Positions 8,570-17,436 of a stretch of 64,000 bases of DNA are shown piece by piece (the stretch's first letter is position 1; the number at the start of each line of letters is the position of its first letter). Source of the DNA: FEN-1219 sp963713355. GTDB taxonomy: Bacteria > Pseudomonadota > Gammaproteobacteria > Steroidobacterales > Rariloculaceae. A program made the translations under genes and the position numbers. The notes beneath the pieces were generated by a model that was given only the letters and a program-made list of their open reading frames with translations, did no database searches and was not told the DNA's origin. Location: contig CAVQLK010000008.1 in the NCBI GenBank assembly GCA_963713355.1, positions 124,001-188,000 on the forward strand, read 5' to 3'.

Positions 8570-10009
8570 CTATTGTGACTTGCTCCGCTTCCGCTCACTC
8601 GATGACGCGATCTTCATTGCTTCTCGATACTTCGCGACCGTGCGCCGGGCCACGGTGACACCGCCTTCGGACAGCATCTGCGCGATCTGACTGTCGGATA
8701 GCGGCTTCTCGGGATCTTCCGCGCTGACGAGCTTGCGAATCTTCGCGCGCACGGCCGTGGACGACTGATCGCCTTCCTCGCCGGCGACGTGGCTCGAAAA
8801 GAAATAACGAAATTCGAACACGCCGCGCGGCGTGTGCATGTATTTGTTCGTGGTTACACGCGATACCGTCGATTCGTGCATCTCGATGGCTTCCGCGACG
8901 TCGCGCAGCACCATCGGCCGCATGTATTCCTCGCCTTGCTCGAGGAACTCGGTTTGACGCTGCACGATCGTCAATGCGACCTTCAACAGCGTCTCGTTGC
9001 GAATTTCCAAGCTGCGGATCAACCAACGCGCCTCTTGGAGCTGGGCCTTCAGAGCATCATACTCCTCGCCGCGGCCGAGAGAGCCCGCGTACAGCTGATT
9101 GACGCGCAGCTGCGGCGACATCGAGTTGTTGAGCTCGACTACCCATTGCCCTTCGTGCCGCCGCACGAACACGTCCGGCACTACGTACTCCGGCGGCGCC
9201 GTGAAAACATTCGCGCCGGGACGGGGCTGACATGCGCGCACGAGCGCAATCGCGGCCTCGATATCGCCATCCGAAGCGCGCAGCAAACGTTTCAAGACGG
9301 CGTATTGGTGCTCGGCGACGAGCTGCAGATGCTCGGCCGCGATCCGTCGCGCGAGCTCGAGGCCCGGCGTGTCGACGACGAGCTGGCTGAGCTGAAGCTG
9401 CACGCATTCACTGACCGAGCGGGCGCCGACGCCGGCAGGGTCGAATTGCTGCACGAGCTTCACGAGCACCTGCTCGATGTCTTCGATCGACACGAGGACA
9501 TCGGGCGCAAGCGTCGCGCGGATCGTCTCGAGATCGTCGGTCAGGTAACCGTCGTCGTTGATCGCGTCGACGATCGCTTGGCCGATCGCCGTCGTGCGCG
9601 CGTCGAGGTTCGTAAGCTCGAGCTGCCAGAGCAAGTGTTCCCGCAGCGTTTCCTCGGAGCGGTCCGCGTATTCGACGGTCGTGCGCGGATCGGCGCTTTT
9701 CGGCGCCTCGGACGGTCCGGTCTTCTGCGTGTCCTCCCAGTCCGCTTCGGCGGCAACGGCGACCTCGGGCTCGGCGTCGGAGAAGTCCTCGGGGTCGTCG
9801 GACTCGGACGAAGTCGACTCGGCCGCCTGACCGTCCTCGGCCGGCGTTTCCGACTCCTCGACTTCGAGCATGACGTTCTCGTCGAGAGCAGTTTGGATTT
9901 GTGTCTGCAATTCCATGACGGGCAGCTGCAGGAGGCGGATCGCCTGCTGCAGCTGCGGTGTCATGGTCAGCTGTTGCGACAGCTTCAGTTGCAGAGACGG
10001 TTTCAGCAT
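8570..10009 (-). CDS. rpoN: RNA polymerase sigma-54 factor
   Basis: A 479-residue sigma-54. Region I is glutamine- and leucine-rich (LSQQLTMTPQLQQAIRLLQL near the start), region II is acidic, and region III carries the core-binding part and the helix-turn-helix. The C-terminal RpoN box ARRTVAKYRE (residues about 454-463), which reads the -24 promoter element, is intact. Sigma-54 needs an AAA+ activator to open promoters. One such activator, PilR, and a target promoter at pilA occur in the same window. The gene lies between lptB (22 bases upstream) and hpf. Confidence 0.98.
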   Translation of the reverse strand: MLKPSLQLKLSQQLTMTPQLQQAIRLLQLPVMELQTQIQTALDENVMLEVEESETPAEDGQAAESTSSESDDPEDFSDAEPEVAVAAEADWEDTQKTGPSEAPKSADPRTTVEYADRSEETLREHLLWQLELTNLDARTTAIGQAIVDAINDDGYLTDDLETIRATLAPDVLVSIEDIEQVLVKLVQQFDPAGVGARSVSECVQLQLSQLVVDTPGLELARRIAAEHLQLVAEHQYAVLKRLLRASDGDIEAAIALVRACQPRPGANVFTAPPEYVVPDVFVRRHEGQWVVELNNSMSPQLRVNQLYAGSLGRGEEYDALKAQLQEARWLIRSLEIRNETLLKVALTIVQRQTEFLEQGEEYMRPMVLRDVAEAIEMHESTVSRVTTNKYMHTPRGVFEFRYFFSSHVAGEEGDQSSTAVRAKIRKLVSAEDPEKPLSDSQIAQMLSEGGVTVARRTVAKYREAMKIASSSERKRSKSQ

Positions 10010-10031
10010 GCAAACACTCTAACCGGACTTC

Positions 10032-10757
10032 TCAGAGGGAGAATCCTTCCCCTAGATACACTTCCCGAACGCTCTTATTCGACAAAATCTCGTCCGGCGA
10101 GCCCGATGCCATCAATGCGCCGTCGTTCAAGATATAGGCACGGCTGCAGATTCCCAGTGTCTCTCGCACATTATGATCCGTAATCAAAACGCCGATATCG
10201 CGCTGGCTCAAATGGCGAATGATCCGCTGGATATCGAGCACCGATATCGGATCGACGCCGGCAAAAGGCTCGTCGAGGAGCACGAACTTCGGCTCCACCG
10301 CGAGCGCGCGGGCGATCTCGACGCGGCGGCGCTCGCCGCCCGAGAGGCTCACCCCGAGCGTATCGCGAACGTGGCCGATGTGCAGCTCTTCCAGCAGCTC
10401 TTCTAGCTTCGTCTGCCGAGCTGCACGGTCGAGGTCCCGCCGTGTCTCAAGGATAGCGCGGATGTTGTCCGCCACGCTCAACTTCCGAAATACCGACGCT
10501 TCCTGCGGCAGGTAGCCGAGGCCTAGCTTGGCGCGCCGGTGCACTGGCAGCTTCGTGACGTCGCGGCCGGCGAGATGAATGCGCCCTTTGTCACAGCTCA
10601 CGAGCCCGACGATCATGTAGAAAGCCGTCGTTTTGCCGGCACCATTTGGACCGAGCAGCCCAACGACCTCGCCGCTCTCGATGGACAAGCTCAGGTCCTT
10701 GACGACCTGACGAGCTCTGTAGCGCTTCGCCACGCCGAGCGCTTCGAGGCGGCTCAT
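10032..10757 (-). CDS. lptB: LPS export ABC transporter ATP-binding protein
   Basis: A 241-residue ABC ATPase that powers lipopolysaccharide extraction from the inner membrane together with LptF/LptG. Walker A GPNGAGKTT, the LSGGERRR signature and the Walker B FVLLDEPFAGVD are present. The ATG at 10757 was chosen over the longer frame because it overlaps the lptA stop as ATGA and gives the family N-terminus (MSRLEALGVAKRY). It is transcribed after lptC and lptA and directly before rpoN, as in most gammaproteobacteria. Confidence 0.97.
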   Translation of the reverse strand: MSRLEALGVAKRYRARQVVKDLSLSIESGEVVGLLGPNGAGKTTAFYMIVGLVSCDKGRIHLAGRDVTKLPVHRRAKLGLGYLPQEASVFRKLSVADNIRAILETRRDLDRAARQTKLEELLEELHIGHVRDTLGVSLSGGERRRVEIARALAVEPKFVLLDEPFAGVDPISVLDIQRIIRHLSQRDIGVLITDHNVRETLGICSRAYILNDGALMASGSPDEILSNKSVREVYLGEGFSL

Positions 10758-11371
10758 CGGGGCGGGTCGGGAGCCGCGGCTCCTTCGGGATCGCGGCGCA
10801 TCCTGACCCTGAAACCGCCTTCGCAATCGGCAGAGCCCGAGGTGACGCGCTCCGCCTGAAAGTCATAGACGAGATCGCAGCCGAGGACTTCTCGCGCGTC
10901 GAGCTGCACGGACGCGTCGCCCGTCATGTGCAGAGTGCGGGCGACATTGTCGTACGACATCTTGCCGGCGCGTCCCGTGACGCTCCTCTGGCTCGCTGCA
11001 TCGGTGTCGCTGAACGACACGGGTGTGCCTTCGAGCTCGCCGCGCGACAGCTGCCGGTCCGCGAACGTGAACACAGCGGAGTCGGCTTCCATGACGGCCG
11101 TTTCGATCTCCACGCGGACGTTGCCCGTCAGGCGAAACTCGCCGGCCTCGTCGAACTCGAACCCGGTGGCGAGCGCGTCGTCGGCCACGATCGTGAGAGC
11201 GCCCTGCGTGATGCGCGGGGCCTGCGCGCGCATCATGTTCGTCTGGCCGTCCAGCACCACGGACTGGGACGAGAACTGCAGCTCTTCTTCTGCGTCTTGC
11301 GCGCCGGCGGCGAGGCCGACGGCAAGCGTCAGCGCGCAGAAGCGCGGAAGGCTAAGGGAGCAGGGTGCCAT
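10754..11371 (-). CDS. lptA: Periplasmic LPS transport protein LptA
   Basis: A 205-residue protein with an N-terminal signal peptide (LPRFCALTLAVGLAAGAQD, cleavage likely near residues 23-25) and an OstA/LptA beta-jellyroll domain containing GALTIVADDALATGFEF and MSYDNVARTLHMTGDASV. LptA forms the periplasmic bridge for LPS between LptC and LptD. The first 20 bases lie inside the lptC coding region and the last 4 overlap lptB, so translation of the three is coupled. The C-terminal tail is rich in Arg and Pro and poorly conserved. Confidence 0.92.
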   Translation of the reverse strand: MAPCSLSLPRFCALTLAVGLAAGAQDAEEELQFSSQSVVLDGQTNMMRAQAPRITQGALTIVADDALATGFEFDEAGEFRLTGNVRVEIETAVMEADSAVFTFADRQLSRGELEGTPVSFSDTDAASQRSVTGRAGKMSYDNVARTLHMTGDASVQLDAREVLGCDLVYDFQAERVTSGSADCEGGFRVRMRRDPEGAAAPDPPR

Positions 11372-11909
11372 GTACTTGGGATTCTAGCTCCAGGGTCTTC
11401 TCCTTCAAGTCCATGCGCAAGCCCACGGCAGCGAATTTCCAGTCGCCGATATGGATCTCCACCGGTGCCCGCGACTCTGCTTTCGAAGTTTCAGGCCAGA
11501 AATGCAGAGCATCGCTGCGGACTGTCCACGGGCCGGAGTTCTCGTCCGGCGCGCTCTGCACCTCGACGCCGCCGTTGAGATCGAGCTGCGAGCCGTCTCT
11601 CACGTAGCTCGCGGTGGCCGCGGAGATCGACCAGGCCGTGTCGTCCGCCGGACGATAGTCGACCTCGACTCCCGTCAGTTGCAGCCGCTGATCGTCGGGC
11701 AGCTCGTCGAGCCGGTCGGCGAACACTCGGTACGCGAGGCGGCCTTGCTCGTCGGTGACCGAAAAGCGCGCTCCGAGCATGTAATACCCGAGCGGCGCCG
11801 CATCGTCGGCTCGCACGGCAGCGGGCGCCGCCTCCTGTCGCTGCCAGGTCGCAAGCCACGTTGCGGCCGCGACGATCGCGAGCAAGATCATGACGACGGT
11901 ATTGCGCAC
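11352..11909 (-). CDS. lptC: LPS export system protein LptC
   Basis: A 185-residue inner-membrane protein with one N-terminal transmembrane helix (about residues 5-22) and a periplasmic LptC domain containing GARFSVTDEQGRLAYRVFAD. LptC links the LptBFG transporter to LptA. It is the first gene of the minus-strand run. The usual upstream neighbours kdsD and kdsC are absent here, and the gene faces ibaG across a 114-base divergent intergenic region that presumably holds both promoters. I could not identify a convincing -35/-10 pair there. Confidence 0.9.
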   Translation of the reverse strand: MRNTVVMILLAIVAAATWLATWQRQEAAPAAVRADDAAPLGYYMLGARFSVTDEQGRLAYRVFADRLDELPDDQRLQLTGVEVDYRPADDTAWSISAATASYVRDGSQLDLNGGVEVQSAPDENSGPWTVRSDALHFWPETSKAESRAPVEIHIGDWKFAAVGLRMDLKEKTLELESQVHGTLLP

Positions 11910-12023
11910 GCGGAATCCGCTCGGGCGGCACCTGCCGCCGACGCTCGATTGTACGCGATGCCCGCCGGGGCAAGTCGCGGCGCATACGCTAGACTACGGC
12001 TTCCTCATACGATTGCCGTCACC

Positions 12024-12272
12024 ATGGATCCGCGCGACATCGCTCAATTGATCGAGCAAAACCTGCCGGGCTCGACGGCCCGCGTGCACACCGACGGTCA
12101 AGGTCACTACGAGGCGACCGTGATTTGCGCGGCTTTTGCCGGCAAGCGCAGCTTGCAGCGGCATCAGATGGTCTACGGCACGCTCGGGACGCGCGTCGGA
12201 CGCGAGATTCACGCGCTCGCGCTCGAGACGCTGACGCCCGACGAATGGCAGGCTCGGTCGTCGTCGAGCTGA
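12024..12272 (+). CDS. ibaG: BolA-like protein, IbaG/YrbA family
   Basis: An 82-residue BolA-fold protein. The conserved helix-strand region with DGQGHYEATVICAAFAGKR, then the RHQMVYGTLG segment, match the IbaG (YrbA) subgroup, which works with monothiol glutaredoxins in iron-sulfur and acid-stress pathways. The ATG at 12024 fits the family N-terminus (MDPRDIAQLIEQNL). It precedes murA by 9 bases, the same pairing as in E. coli (mla genes, ibaG, murA), but the mla genes are not upstream here. Confidence 0.93.
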   Translation: MDPRDIAQLIEQNLPGSTARVHTDGQGHYEATVICAAFAGKRSLQRHQMVYGTLGTRVGREIHALALETLTPDEWQARSSSS

Positions 12273-12281
12273 GCTACTCGC

Positions 12282-13541
12282 ATGGACAAGCTGGCAATCG
12301 TTGGCGGAAAACCGCTCGACGGCGAGGTTCGAATCTCGGGCGCGAAGAACTCGGCGCTGCCGATTCTCGCAGCCACGTTGCTCGCCGACGGGCCCGTGAC
12401 CGTGCGCAACGTTCCAAAGCTCAACGACATCGCTACGACGCTGAAGCTGCTCAAGCGCATGGGAGTCGCAGCCGAGCATCGCGACGACGGCAGCGTGTCC
12501 GTCGATGCAGCCGGCATCAGCGAGTTTCTTGCGCCCTACGAGCTCGTCAAGACGATGCGCGCGTCCATTCTCGTGCTCGGTCCGCTGCTCGGCCGGTTCG
12601 GGCATGCCGACGTATCGTTGCCGGGGGGCTGCGCGATCGGCGCCCGGCCCGTCAATCTGCACGTCTCGGGGCTACGCGCGATGGGCGCGTCGATCACGAT
12701 CGACAACGGCTACATTCGCGCTCGGGCGCCCAAGCTCAGAGGCGCGCGCATCGTGCTCGACACCGTCACGGTGACGGGCACCGAGAACCTCATGATGGCT
12801 GCGGTCTACGCCGAGGGCGAGACCGTCATCGAGAACGCGGCGCGTGAGCCCGAGATCGGCGACCTCGCCGCATTCCTCGAAAAAATGGGCGCAAAGATCG
12901 TGGGCGCGGGCTCTGACACCATCCATATAGAAGGAGTCGCGCGTCTGACGGGCGCCGATCACGACGTGATGTCGGACCGCATCGAAAGCGGCACCTATCT
13001 CGTCGCAGCCGCTATCACGAGCGGGCGCGTGCGGCTCACGCACACGGACCCGACGCATTTCGACGCCGTGCTACAGAAGCTCGCCGAAGCGGGGGCGACG
13101 ATCGCGCTCGGCGCCGACTGGGTCGAGCTCGACATGCGCGGGCGCCGGCCGAAGGCCGTCGACATCAAGACGGCGCCGCACCCGGCGTTCCCGACCGACA
13201 TGCAAGCGCAGTTCTGCGCCTTGAATGCCGTCTCCGAAGGTACGGCGACGATCACCGAGACGATCTTCGAGAACCGCTTTCAGCACGTGTTCGAGCTGCA
13301 GCGGCTCGGGGCGAATCTGTCGATCCAGGGCAACACCGTGATCGCACGCGGTGTCGAGCGGCTCGCGGGCGCTCCCGTCATGGCGACGGACCTGCGCGCA
13401 TCGGCGTCGCTCGTTCTGGCCGGGCTGCAGGCCGAGGGTACGACGCTCGTCGATCGCATCTACCACGTCGACCGCGGCTACGAGCGCATCGAGACGAAGC
13501 TCGGGGCGCTCGGCGCGGACATCCGGCGGGTCGGGCGCTGA
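12282..13541 (+). CDS. murA: UDP-N-acetylglucosamine 1-carboxyvinyltransferase
   Basis: A 419-residue MurA, the first committed enzyme of peptidoglycan synthesis, which adds enolpyruvate to UDP-GlcNAc. The ISGAKNSALPILAATLL start, the PGGCAIGARPVNLH loop with the fosfomycin-reactive cysteine, and the C-terminal VDRIYHVDRGYERIETKL motif are all present. Length matches the family. It ends three bases before the stop of the convergent protease gene, leaving no room for a separate terminator. Confidence 0.98.
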   Translation: MDKLAIVGGKPLDGEVRISGAKNSALPILAATLLADGPVTVRNVPKLNDIATTLKLLKRMGVAAEHRDDGSVSVDAAGISEFLAPYELVKTMRASILVLGPLLGRFGHADVSLPGGCAIGARPVNLHVSGLRAMGASITIDNGYIRARAPKLRGARIVLDTVTVTGTENLMMAAVYAEGETVIENAAREPEIGDLAAFLEKMGAKIVGAGSDTIHIEGVARLTGADHDVMSDRIESGTYLVAAAITSGRVRLTHTDPTHFDAVLQKLAEAGATIALGADWVELDMRGRRPKAVDIKTAPHPAFPTDMQAQFCALNAVSEGTATITETIFENRFQHVFELQRLGANLSIQGNTVIARGVERLAGAPVMATDLRASASLVLAGLQAEGTTLVDRIYHVDRGYERIETKLGALGADIRRVGR

Positions 13542-13544
13542 CGC

Positions 13545-14612
13545 TCAGGGCGGCGAACGTTCCTCGAGCACCGCCTCGGTCGTAAACGGCGTTCCGTCGG
13601 AACGCACGACGCGAATCGTGATGCGGTCGCCGGGCTGGGCGCTTGCGACGAAGTTCATCGCCTGACGACGCGTGAACATTCGCTCGCCGTTGATGTGTGT
13701 GAGGACGTCGCCGCGGCGCAAGCCAGCCGCGGCGGCGGGACCGAGCGCGCCTGTAATCAGCACGGCGGGGCCGTCGATGCCGAGCGCCTTCGCCTGGTCG
13801 GCGGGCAGGTCGATCGGCTCGTCGACTCCGAGGTAGCCGCGAATCACGCGGCCATGCGCGATCAGCTGCTGAATGACGCCGCGCATGAGATTCACGGGGA
13901 TCGCGAAGCCCAGGCCTTCCGGCATGGTTTGGTCGTCGGCCATGCCGATGACAGCCGTATTGATACCGACGAGCTCGCCGCGAGCGTTGACGAGCGCGCC
14001 GCCCGAGTTGCCGACGTTGATCGCGGCATCCGTTTGAATGAAGTCCTCGAACTGGGCGATGTCGAGCTGGCCGCGTCCGGTGGCGCTCACGATGCCCATC
14101 GTCACGGTCTGGCTGAGGCCAAGCGAGTTGCCGATCGCAAGCACGACGTCGCCGACTTCGAGCGTGTCCGAGCGGCCGAGCCGAATCTCCGGCAGGTCGG
14201 GCAGGTCGATCTTCAGCAGCGCGAGCTCGGTATCCGGATCCTTTCCGACGAGCTGCGGGACGGCGATTCGGCCGTCGGCGAGCTGCACGCGAATCTCGTC
14301 GGCATCGCGCACGACATGCCAGTTCGTGACGACGTAGCCTTGGCGATCGATGACGACGCCGGAGCCGAGCCCCGTGCCGCGCACCCGGAGCCCCAAGCGG
14401 TTGCGCGATAGGTTGTAGACGGTCTCGGTGTAGATGTTCGCGACGGCAGCGGCGCTGGCCGCGACGGCCTCGGCGTAGCTCGCTCGATTCGCGCCGGACG
14501 TCGATGCGCGGCCGATGAGCTCCGGTCGAAAGAGCACGGCAACGAACGCGAGAGCGAGGCCGATCGCAACCGATTGAGCGACGAAGGAAGCGACCCGGAC
14601 GACCGGCGGCAT
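13545..14612 (-). CDS. degS: Periplasmic serine protease of the DegS/AlgW type
   Basis: A 355-residue HtrA-family protease with one N-terminal membrane anchor (about residues 8-28), a trypsin-like domain with the triad His99 (TNWHV), Asp127 (DTELALLKID) and Ser203 (GNSGGALVN), and a single PDZ domain near the C-terminus (RRGDVLTHINGE). One PDZ plus an uncleaved anchor distinguishes DegS/AlgW from the two-PDZ DegP/DegQ. DegS starts the cleavage of the anti-sigma factor RseA/MucA under envelope stress. Its location between murA and the petABC-sspAB block resembles the algW region of pseudomonads. Confidence 0.93.
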   Translation of the reverse strand: MPPVVRVASFVAQSVAIGLALAFVAVLFRPELIGRASTSGANRASYAEAVAASAAAVANIYTETVYNLSRNRLGLRVRGTGLGSGVVIDRQGYVVTNWHVVRDADEIRVQLADGRIAVPQLVGKDPDTELALLKIDLPDLPEIRLGRSDTLEVGDVVLAIGNSLGLSQTVTMGIVSATGRGQLDIAQFEDFIQTDAAINVGNSGGALVNARGELVGINTAVIGMADDQTMPEGLGFAIPVNLMRGVIQQLIAHGRVIRGYLGVDEPIDLPADQAKALGIDGPAVLITGALGPAAAAGLRRGDVLTHINGERMFTRRQAMNFVASAQPGDRITIRVVRSDGTPFTTEAVLEERSPP

Positions 14613-14670
14613 GGCGGAAGTCTAGCAGCAGCCGCGGCCCGCTTTGTGGCCAAGCCGTTTGACCGCTGTG

Positions 14671-14676
14671 TATAAT
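14671..14676 (+). promoter_or_regulatory. Candidate -10 element for petABC-sspAB
   Basis: A perfect TATAAT hexamer lies 135 bases upstream of the petA start, in the 199-base gap between the divergent protease and petA. No good -35 lies 16-18 bases upstream; a TTGACC at 14659 is too close (6 bases). The assignment rests on the -10 alone. Confidence 0.45.
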
Positions 14677-14783
14677 GCCGCGCATCCGCAGAAAACCGAC
14701 CGCGCGGCGTACGAAATGGATTACGTGCGGCACCCGCGCGGAACTGGAAATTCAACGTGGTTGGTGAGGGAGGCTTCCTGATG

Positions 14784-14802
14784 CTTGACCCCCTCGGTCA
14801 AG
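14784..14802 (+). promoter_or_regulatory. Hairpin overlapping the petA ribosome-binding site
   Basis: CTTGACC and GGTCAAG form a perfect 7-bp stem with a 5-base loop just upstream of the petA start. The right arm covers the first three bases of the AAGGGG ribosome-binding sequence at 14800-14805. Folding in the mRNA could therefore limit ribosome access. Regulation is inferred, not shown. Confidence 0.45.
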
Positions 14803-14811
14803 GGGTGCTTT

Positions 14812-15408
14812 GTGGCTGAAAGCACTGGTTTCACTAGGCGACATTTCTTGACGGTCGCGACGGTCGTCACCGGCGGGGCCGGCGCGATCGCGACTGCCGT
14901 TCCGTTCGTGGCCTCGTTCAAGCCGAGCGCTCGCGCGCAGGCGCTGGGCGCTCCCGTCACCATCGATATCAGCAAGCTCGAGCCGGGCGCGATGACGCGC
15001 GTCGAATGGCGCGGGCGGGCGATCTTCGTCGTCTACCGTACCGAGGAGATGCTCGCCACGTTGACCAGAGACGTCGGCCTCCTCGAGGACCCGGACTCGG
15101 AAGCGGATGATTCGGTGCAACCCGAATATGCGAAGAACGGGCACCGCAGCTTGCGCCCCGCGTTCCTCGTGCTCGAGGGTGTATGCACGCACCTGGGGTG
15201 TGCCCCGCAACCGCGATTCGAGGTCGCGCCAGCCGATCTCGGCGCCGACTGGCCGGGCGGATTCTACTGTCCTTGCCACGGGTCGAAGTTCGATCTGGCC
15301 GGCCGCGTGTTCGCCGGCGTTCCGGCACCTGCCAACTTGCCCGTGCCGCCATACCGGTTCATCAACGACAGCACGATCTTGATCGGCGCCGACACGGGCA
15401 GCTCATAA
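14812..15408 (+). CDS. petA: Ubiquinol-cytochrome c reductase, Rieske iron-sulfur subunit
   Basis: A 198-residue Rieske protein of the bc1 complex, carrying electrons from ubiquinol to cytochrome c1. A twin-arginine signal-anchor (FTRRHFLTVATVVTGG) is at the N-terminus and the 2Fe-2S ligands are in CTHLGCAPQ and CPCHGSKFD. GTG at 14812 was chosen because AAGGGG lies 6 bases upstream and the family N-terminus begins there; an upstream TTG at 14785 lies inside the hairpin. The stop is directly followed by the petB ATG. Confidence 0.95.
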   Translation: MAESTGFTRRHFLTVATVVTGGAGAIATAVPFVASFKPSARAQALGAPVTIDISKLEPGAMTRVEWRGRAIFVVYRTEEMLATLTRDVGLLEDPDSEADDSVQPEYAKNGHRSLRPAFLVLEGVCTHLGCAPQPRFEVAPADLGADWPGGFYCPCHGSKFDLAGRVFAGVPAPANLPVPPYRFINDSTILIGADTGSS

Positions 15409-16665
15409 ATGGCGAGCACCGAGGCGGATGTCTTCGATCGGCTGGGCCGCGGCTTCCGCGCGCTCGGAACGTGGATCGACGATCGTTTTCCAATGACGAA
15501 GCTCATCAAGGAGCACGCCACCGAGTACTACGCGTCGAAGAATTTCAACGTCTGGTACGGCTTCGGGGTCATCGCTACGTTCGTGCTCGTGCTGCAGCTC
15601 GTGACAGGCATCTTCCTCACGATGAACTACAAGCCGTCGGCTGCCGAAGCGTTCGGCTCCGTCGAGTACATCATGCGCGACGTCGAATGGGGGTGGCTGA
15701 TCCGCTATCTGCACTCGACGGGCGCGTCGGCGTTCTTCATCGTCGTCTATCTGCACATGTTCCGCGGATTGCTGTACGGCTCGTACAAGAAGCCGCGCGA
15801 GCTCGTGTGGATCATCGGCATGTTCATCTACCTCGCGCTGATGGCCGAGGCGTTCTTCGGCTATCTCTTGCCGTGGGGCAACATGTCCTACTGGGGCGCG
15901 CAGGTCATCGTGTCGCTGTTCGGAGCCGTGCCCGTCGTAGGCAACGAGCTCGCCGAGTGGATCCGCGGCGACTTCTATATTTCCGACATCACGCTGAACC
16001 GCTTCTTCGCGTTCCACGTGATCGCAGTGCCGCTGATGCTCGTGCTGCTCGTGGTCGTTCACATCATGGCATTGCACGAAGTCGGATCGAACAATCCGGA
16101 CGGCGTCGAGATCAAGGAGCACAAAGGCCCCGACGGCAAGCCAATCGACGGCGTCGCGTTCCATCCGTATCACACGAGCAAGGACTTGGTGATCGTCATC
16201 GTCTTCTTGATCCTGTTCTCGGCGGTCGTCTTCTTCGCTCCGGACATGGGCGGCTATTTCCTCGAGCACGCGAACTTCGAGCCGGCCGATCCGCTGCGTA
16301 CGCCGGAGCACATCGCGCCCGTCTGGTACTTCACGCCGTTTTACGCGATTTTGCGTGCCGTGCCGGACAAGCTCGTCGGCGTCGGGCTCATGGGCTCCGC
16401 AGTAGTGCTGTTGTTCTTCTTGCCGTGGCTCGATCGCTGCCGCGTCAAGTCGATCCGCTACCGCAGCTGGATCTACAAGATTGCTTTGATGGCGTTCGCG
16501 ATCACGTTCGTTACGCTCGGTTACCTCGGTTTGCAACCTGCGACGGGCGCCATCCCGACTTTGTCGCTGGTGTTCACGATCCTCTATTTCGCGTTCTTCC
16601 TGTTCATGCCGTTCTATACGCGCATCGAGAAGACCAAGCCGGTCCCTACGAGGGTCACGTGGTGA
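15409..16665 (+). CDS. petB: Cytochrome b subunit of the bc1 complex
   Basis: A 418-residue integral membrane cytochrome b with about eight transmembrane helices. Haem-binding histidines occur in helix B (RYLHSTGASAFF, VVYLHMFRGLLYG) and helix D (FFAFHVIAVPL, VVVHIMALHEVG). The quinol-oxidation site motif reads PVWY (in IAPVWYFTPFYAILR) rather than PEWY; as I recall, PVWY is a known variant in beta- and gammaproteobacteria. It starts immediately after the petA stop and overlaps petC by 4 bases. Confidence 0.97.
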   Translation: MASTEADVFDRLGRGFRALGTWIDDRFPMTKLIKEHATEYYASKNFNVWYGFGVIATFVLVLQLVTGIFLTMNYKPSAAEAFGSVEYIMRDVEWGWLIRYLHSTGASAFFIVVYLHMFRGLLYGSYKKPRELVWIIGMFIYLALMAEAFFGYLLPWGNMSYWGAQVIVSLFGAVPVVGNELAEWIRGDFYISDITLNRFFAFHVIAVPLMLVLLVVVHIMALHEVGSNNPDGVEIKEHKGPDGKPIDGVAFHPYHTSKDLVIVIVFLILFSAVVFFAPDMGGYFLEHANFEPADPLRTPEHIAPVWYFTPFYAILRAVPDKLVGVGLMGSAVVLLFFLPWLDRCRVKSIRYRSWIYKIALMAFAITFVTLGYLGLQPATGAIPTLSLVFTILYFAFFLFMPFYTRIEKTKPVPTRVTW

Positions 16666-17387
16666 GAAAGGTCGTCGCCGCTGTCGTCCTCGGAATGGGT
16701 CTCGCGGGCGGCGTTGCCGCGCAGCACGAAGCAGCCCTCGAGCCGGCGAACACGAACATTGCCAATACGGCCTCTCTGCAGCGCGGCGCGAAGTATTTCG
16801 TCAATTACTGCTTGGGCTGTCATTCCGCGCAATACGTGCGCTACAACCGCCTGGCCGAGGACCTCCAGTTGAGCGAAGAGCAGCTCACCGAGAACCTGAT
16901 GTTCACGGGCGAGCAGATCTTCGACACGATGGACAACGCGATGCGTCCCGAGGACGCCGCCCGCTGGTTCAGCATCGCGCCGCCGGACCTGTCGTTGATC
17001 GCGCGCAGCCGCGGTACCGACTACATCTATACGTTCCTGCGCAGCTTCTACGCCGCGCCCGGCCGCCCCACGGGCGTGGATAACGTCGTCCTTCCCGGCA
17101 CGGCGATGCCGCACGTGCTGTGGCAGCTGCAAGGCACGCAGCGCGCCGTGTTCGCCGAGCACGACGGCGTGCAGGAGTTCGAAGAGTTCGAGCTCGTCAA
17201 ACCCGGCGAGCTCGCCGCAAGCGATTACGACAACGTCGTTCGCGACATAGTCAACTTCCTCGACTACATCGGGGAGCCGATCAAGCGCGAGCGGCAGCAG
17301 CTCGGCATACGCGTGATCGGGTTCCTGCTCGTATTCCTTCTGATCGCCTTCATGTTGAAGAAGGAGATCTGGAAGGACGTGAAATAG
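16662..17387 (+). CDS. petC: Cytochrome c1 subunit of the bc1 complex
   Basis: A 241-residue cytochrome c1 with a signal peptide (VVAAVVLGMGLAGGVAAQ), one haem c site CLGCH near residue 50, and a C-terminal membrane anchor (IRVIGFLLVFLLIAFML). It passes electrons from the Rieske protein to soluble or membrane cytochrome c. The GTG at 16662 overlaps the petB TGA as GTGA, which fixes the start; the open frame upstream of it is a shadow of petB. The protein is separate from petB, unlike the fused versions in some bacteria. sspA follows after 49 bases. Confidence 0.95.
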   Translation: MRKVVAAVVLGMGLAGGVAAQHEAALEPANTNIANTASLQRGAKYFVNYCLGCHSAQYVRYNRLAEDLQLSEEQLTENLMFTGEQIFDTMDNAMRPEDAARWFSIAPPDLSLIARSRGTDYIYTFLRSFYAAPGRPTGVDNVVLPGTAMPHVLWQLQGTQRAVFAEHDGVQEFEEFELVKPGELAASDYDNVVRDIVNFLDYIGEPIKRERQQLGIRVIGFLLVFLLIAFMLKKEIWKDVK

Positions 17388-17436
17388 TCCTTCCAGACCC
17401 GGCGCCTGCCACGCAAGTTTTAAGGAGACTCGTCGC

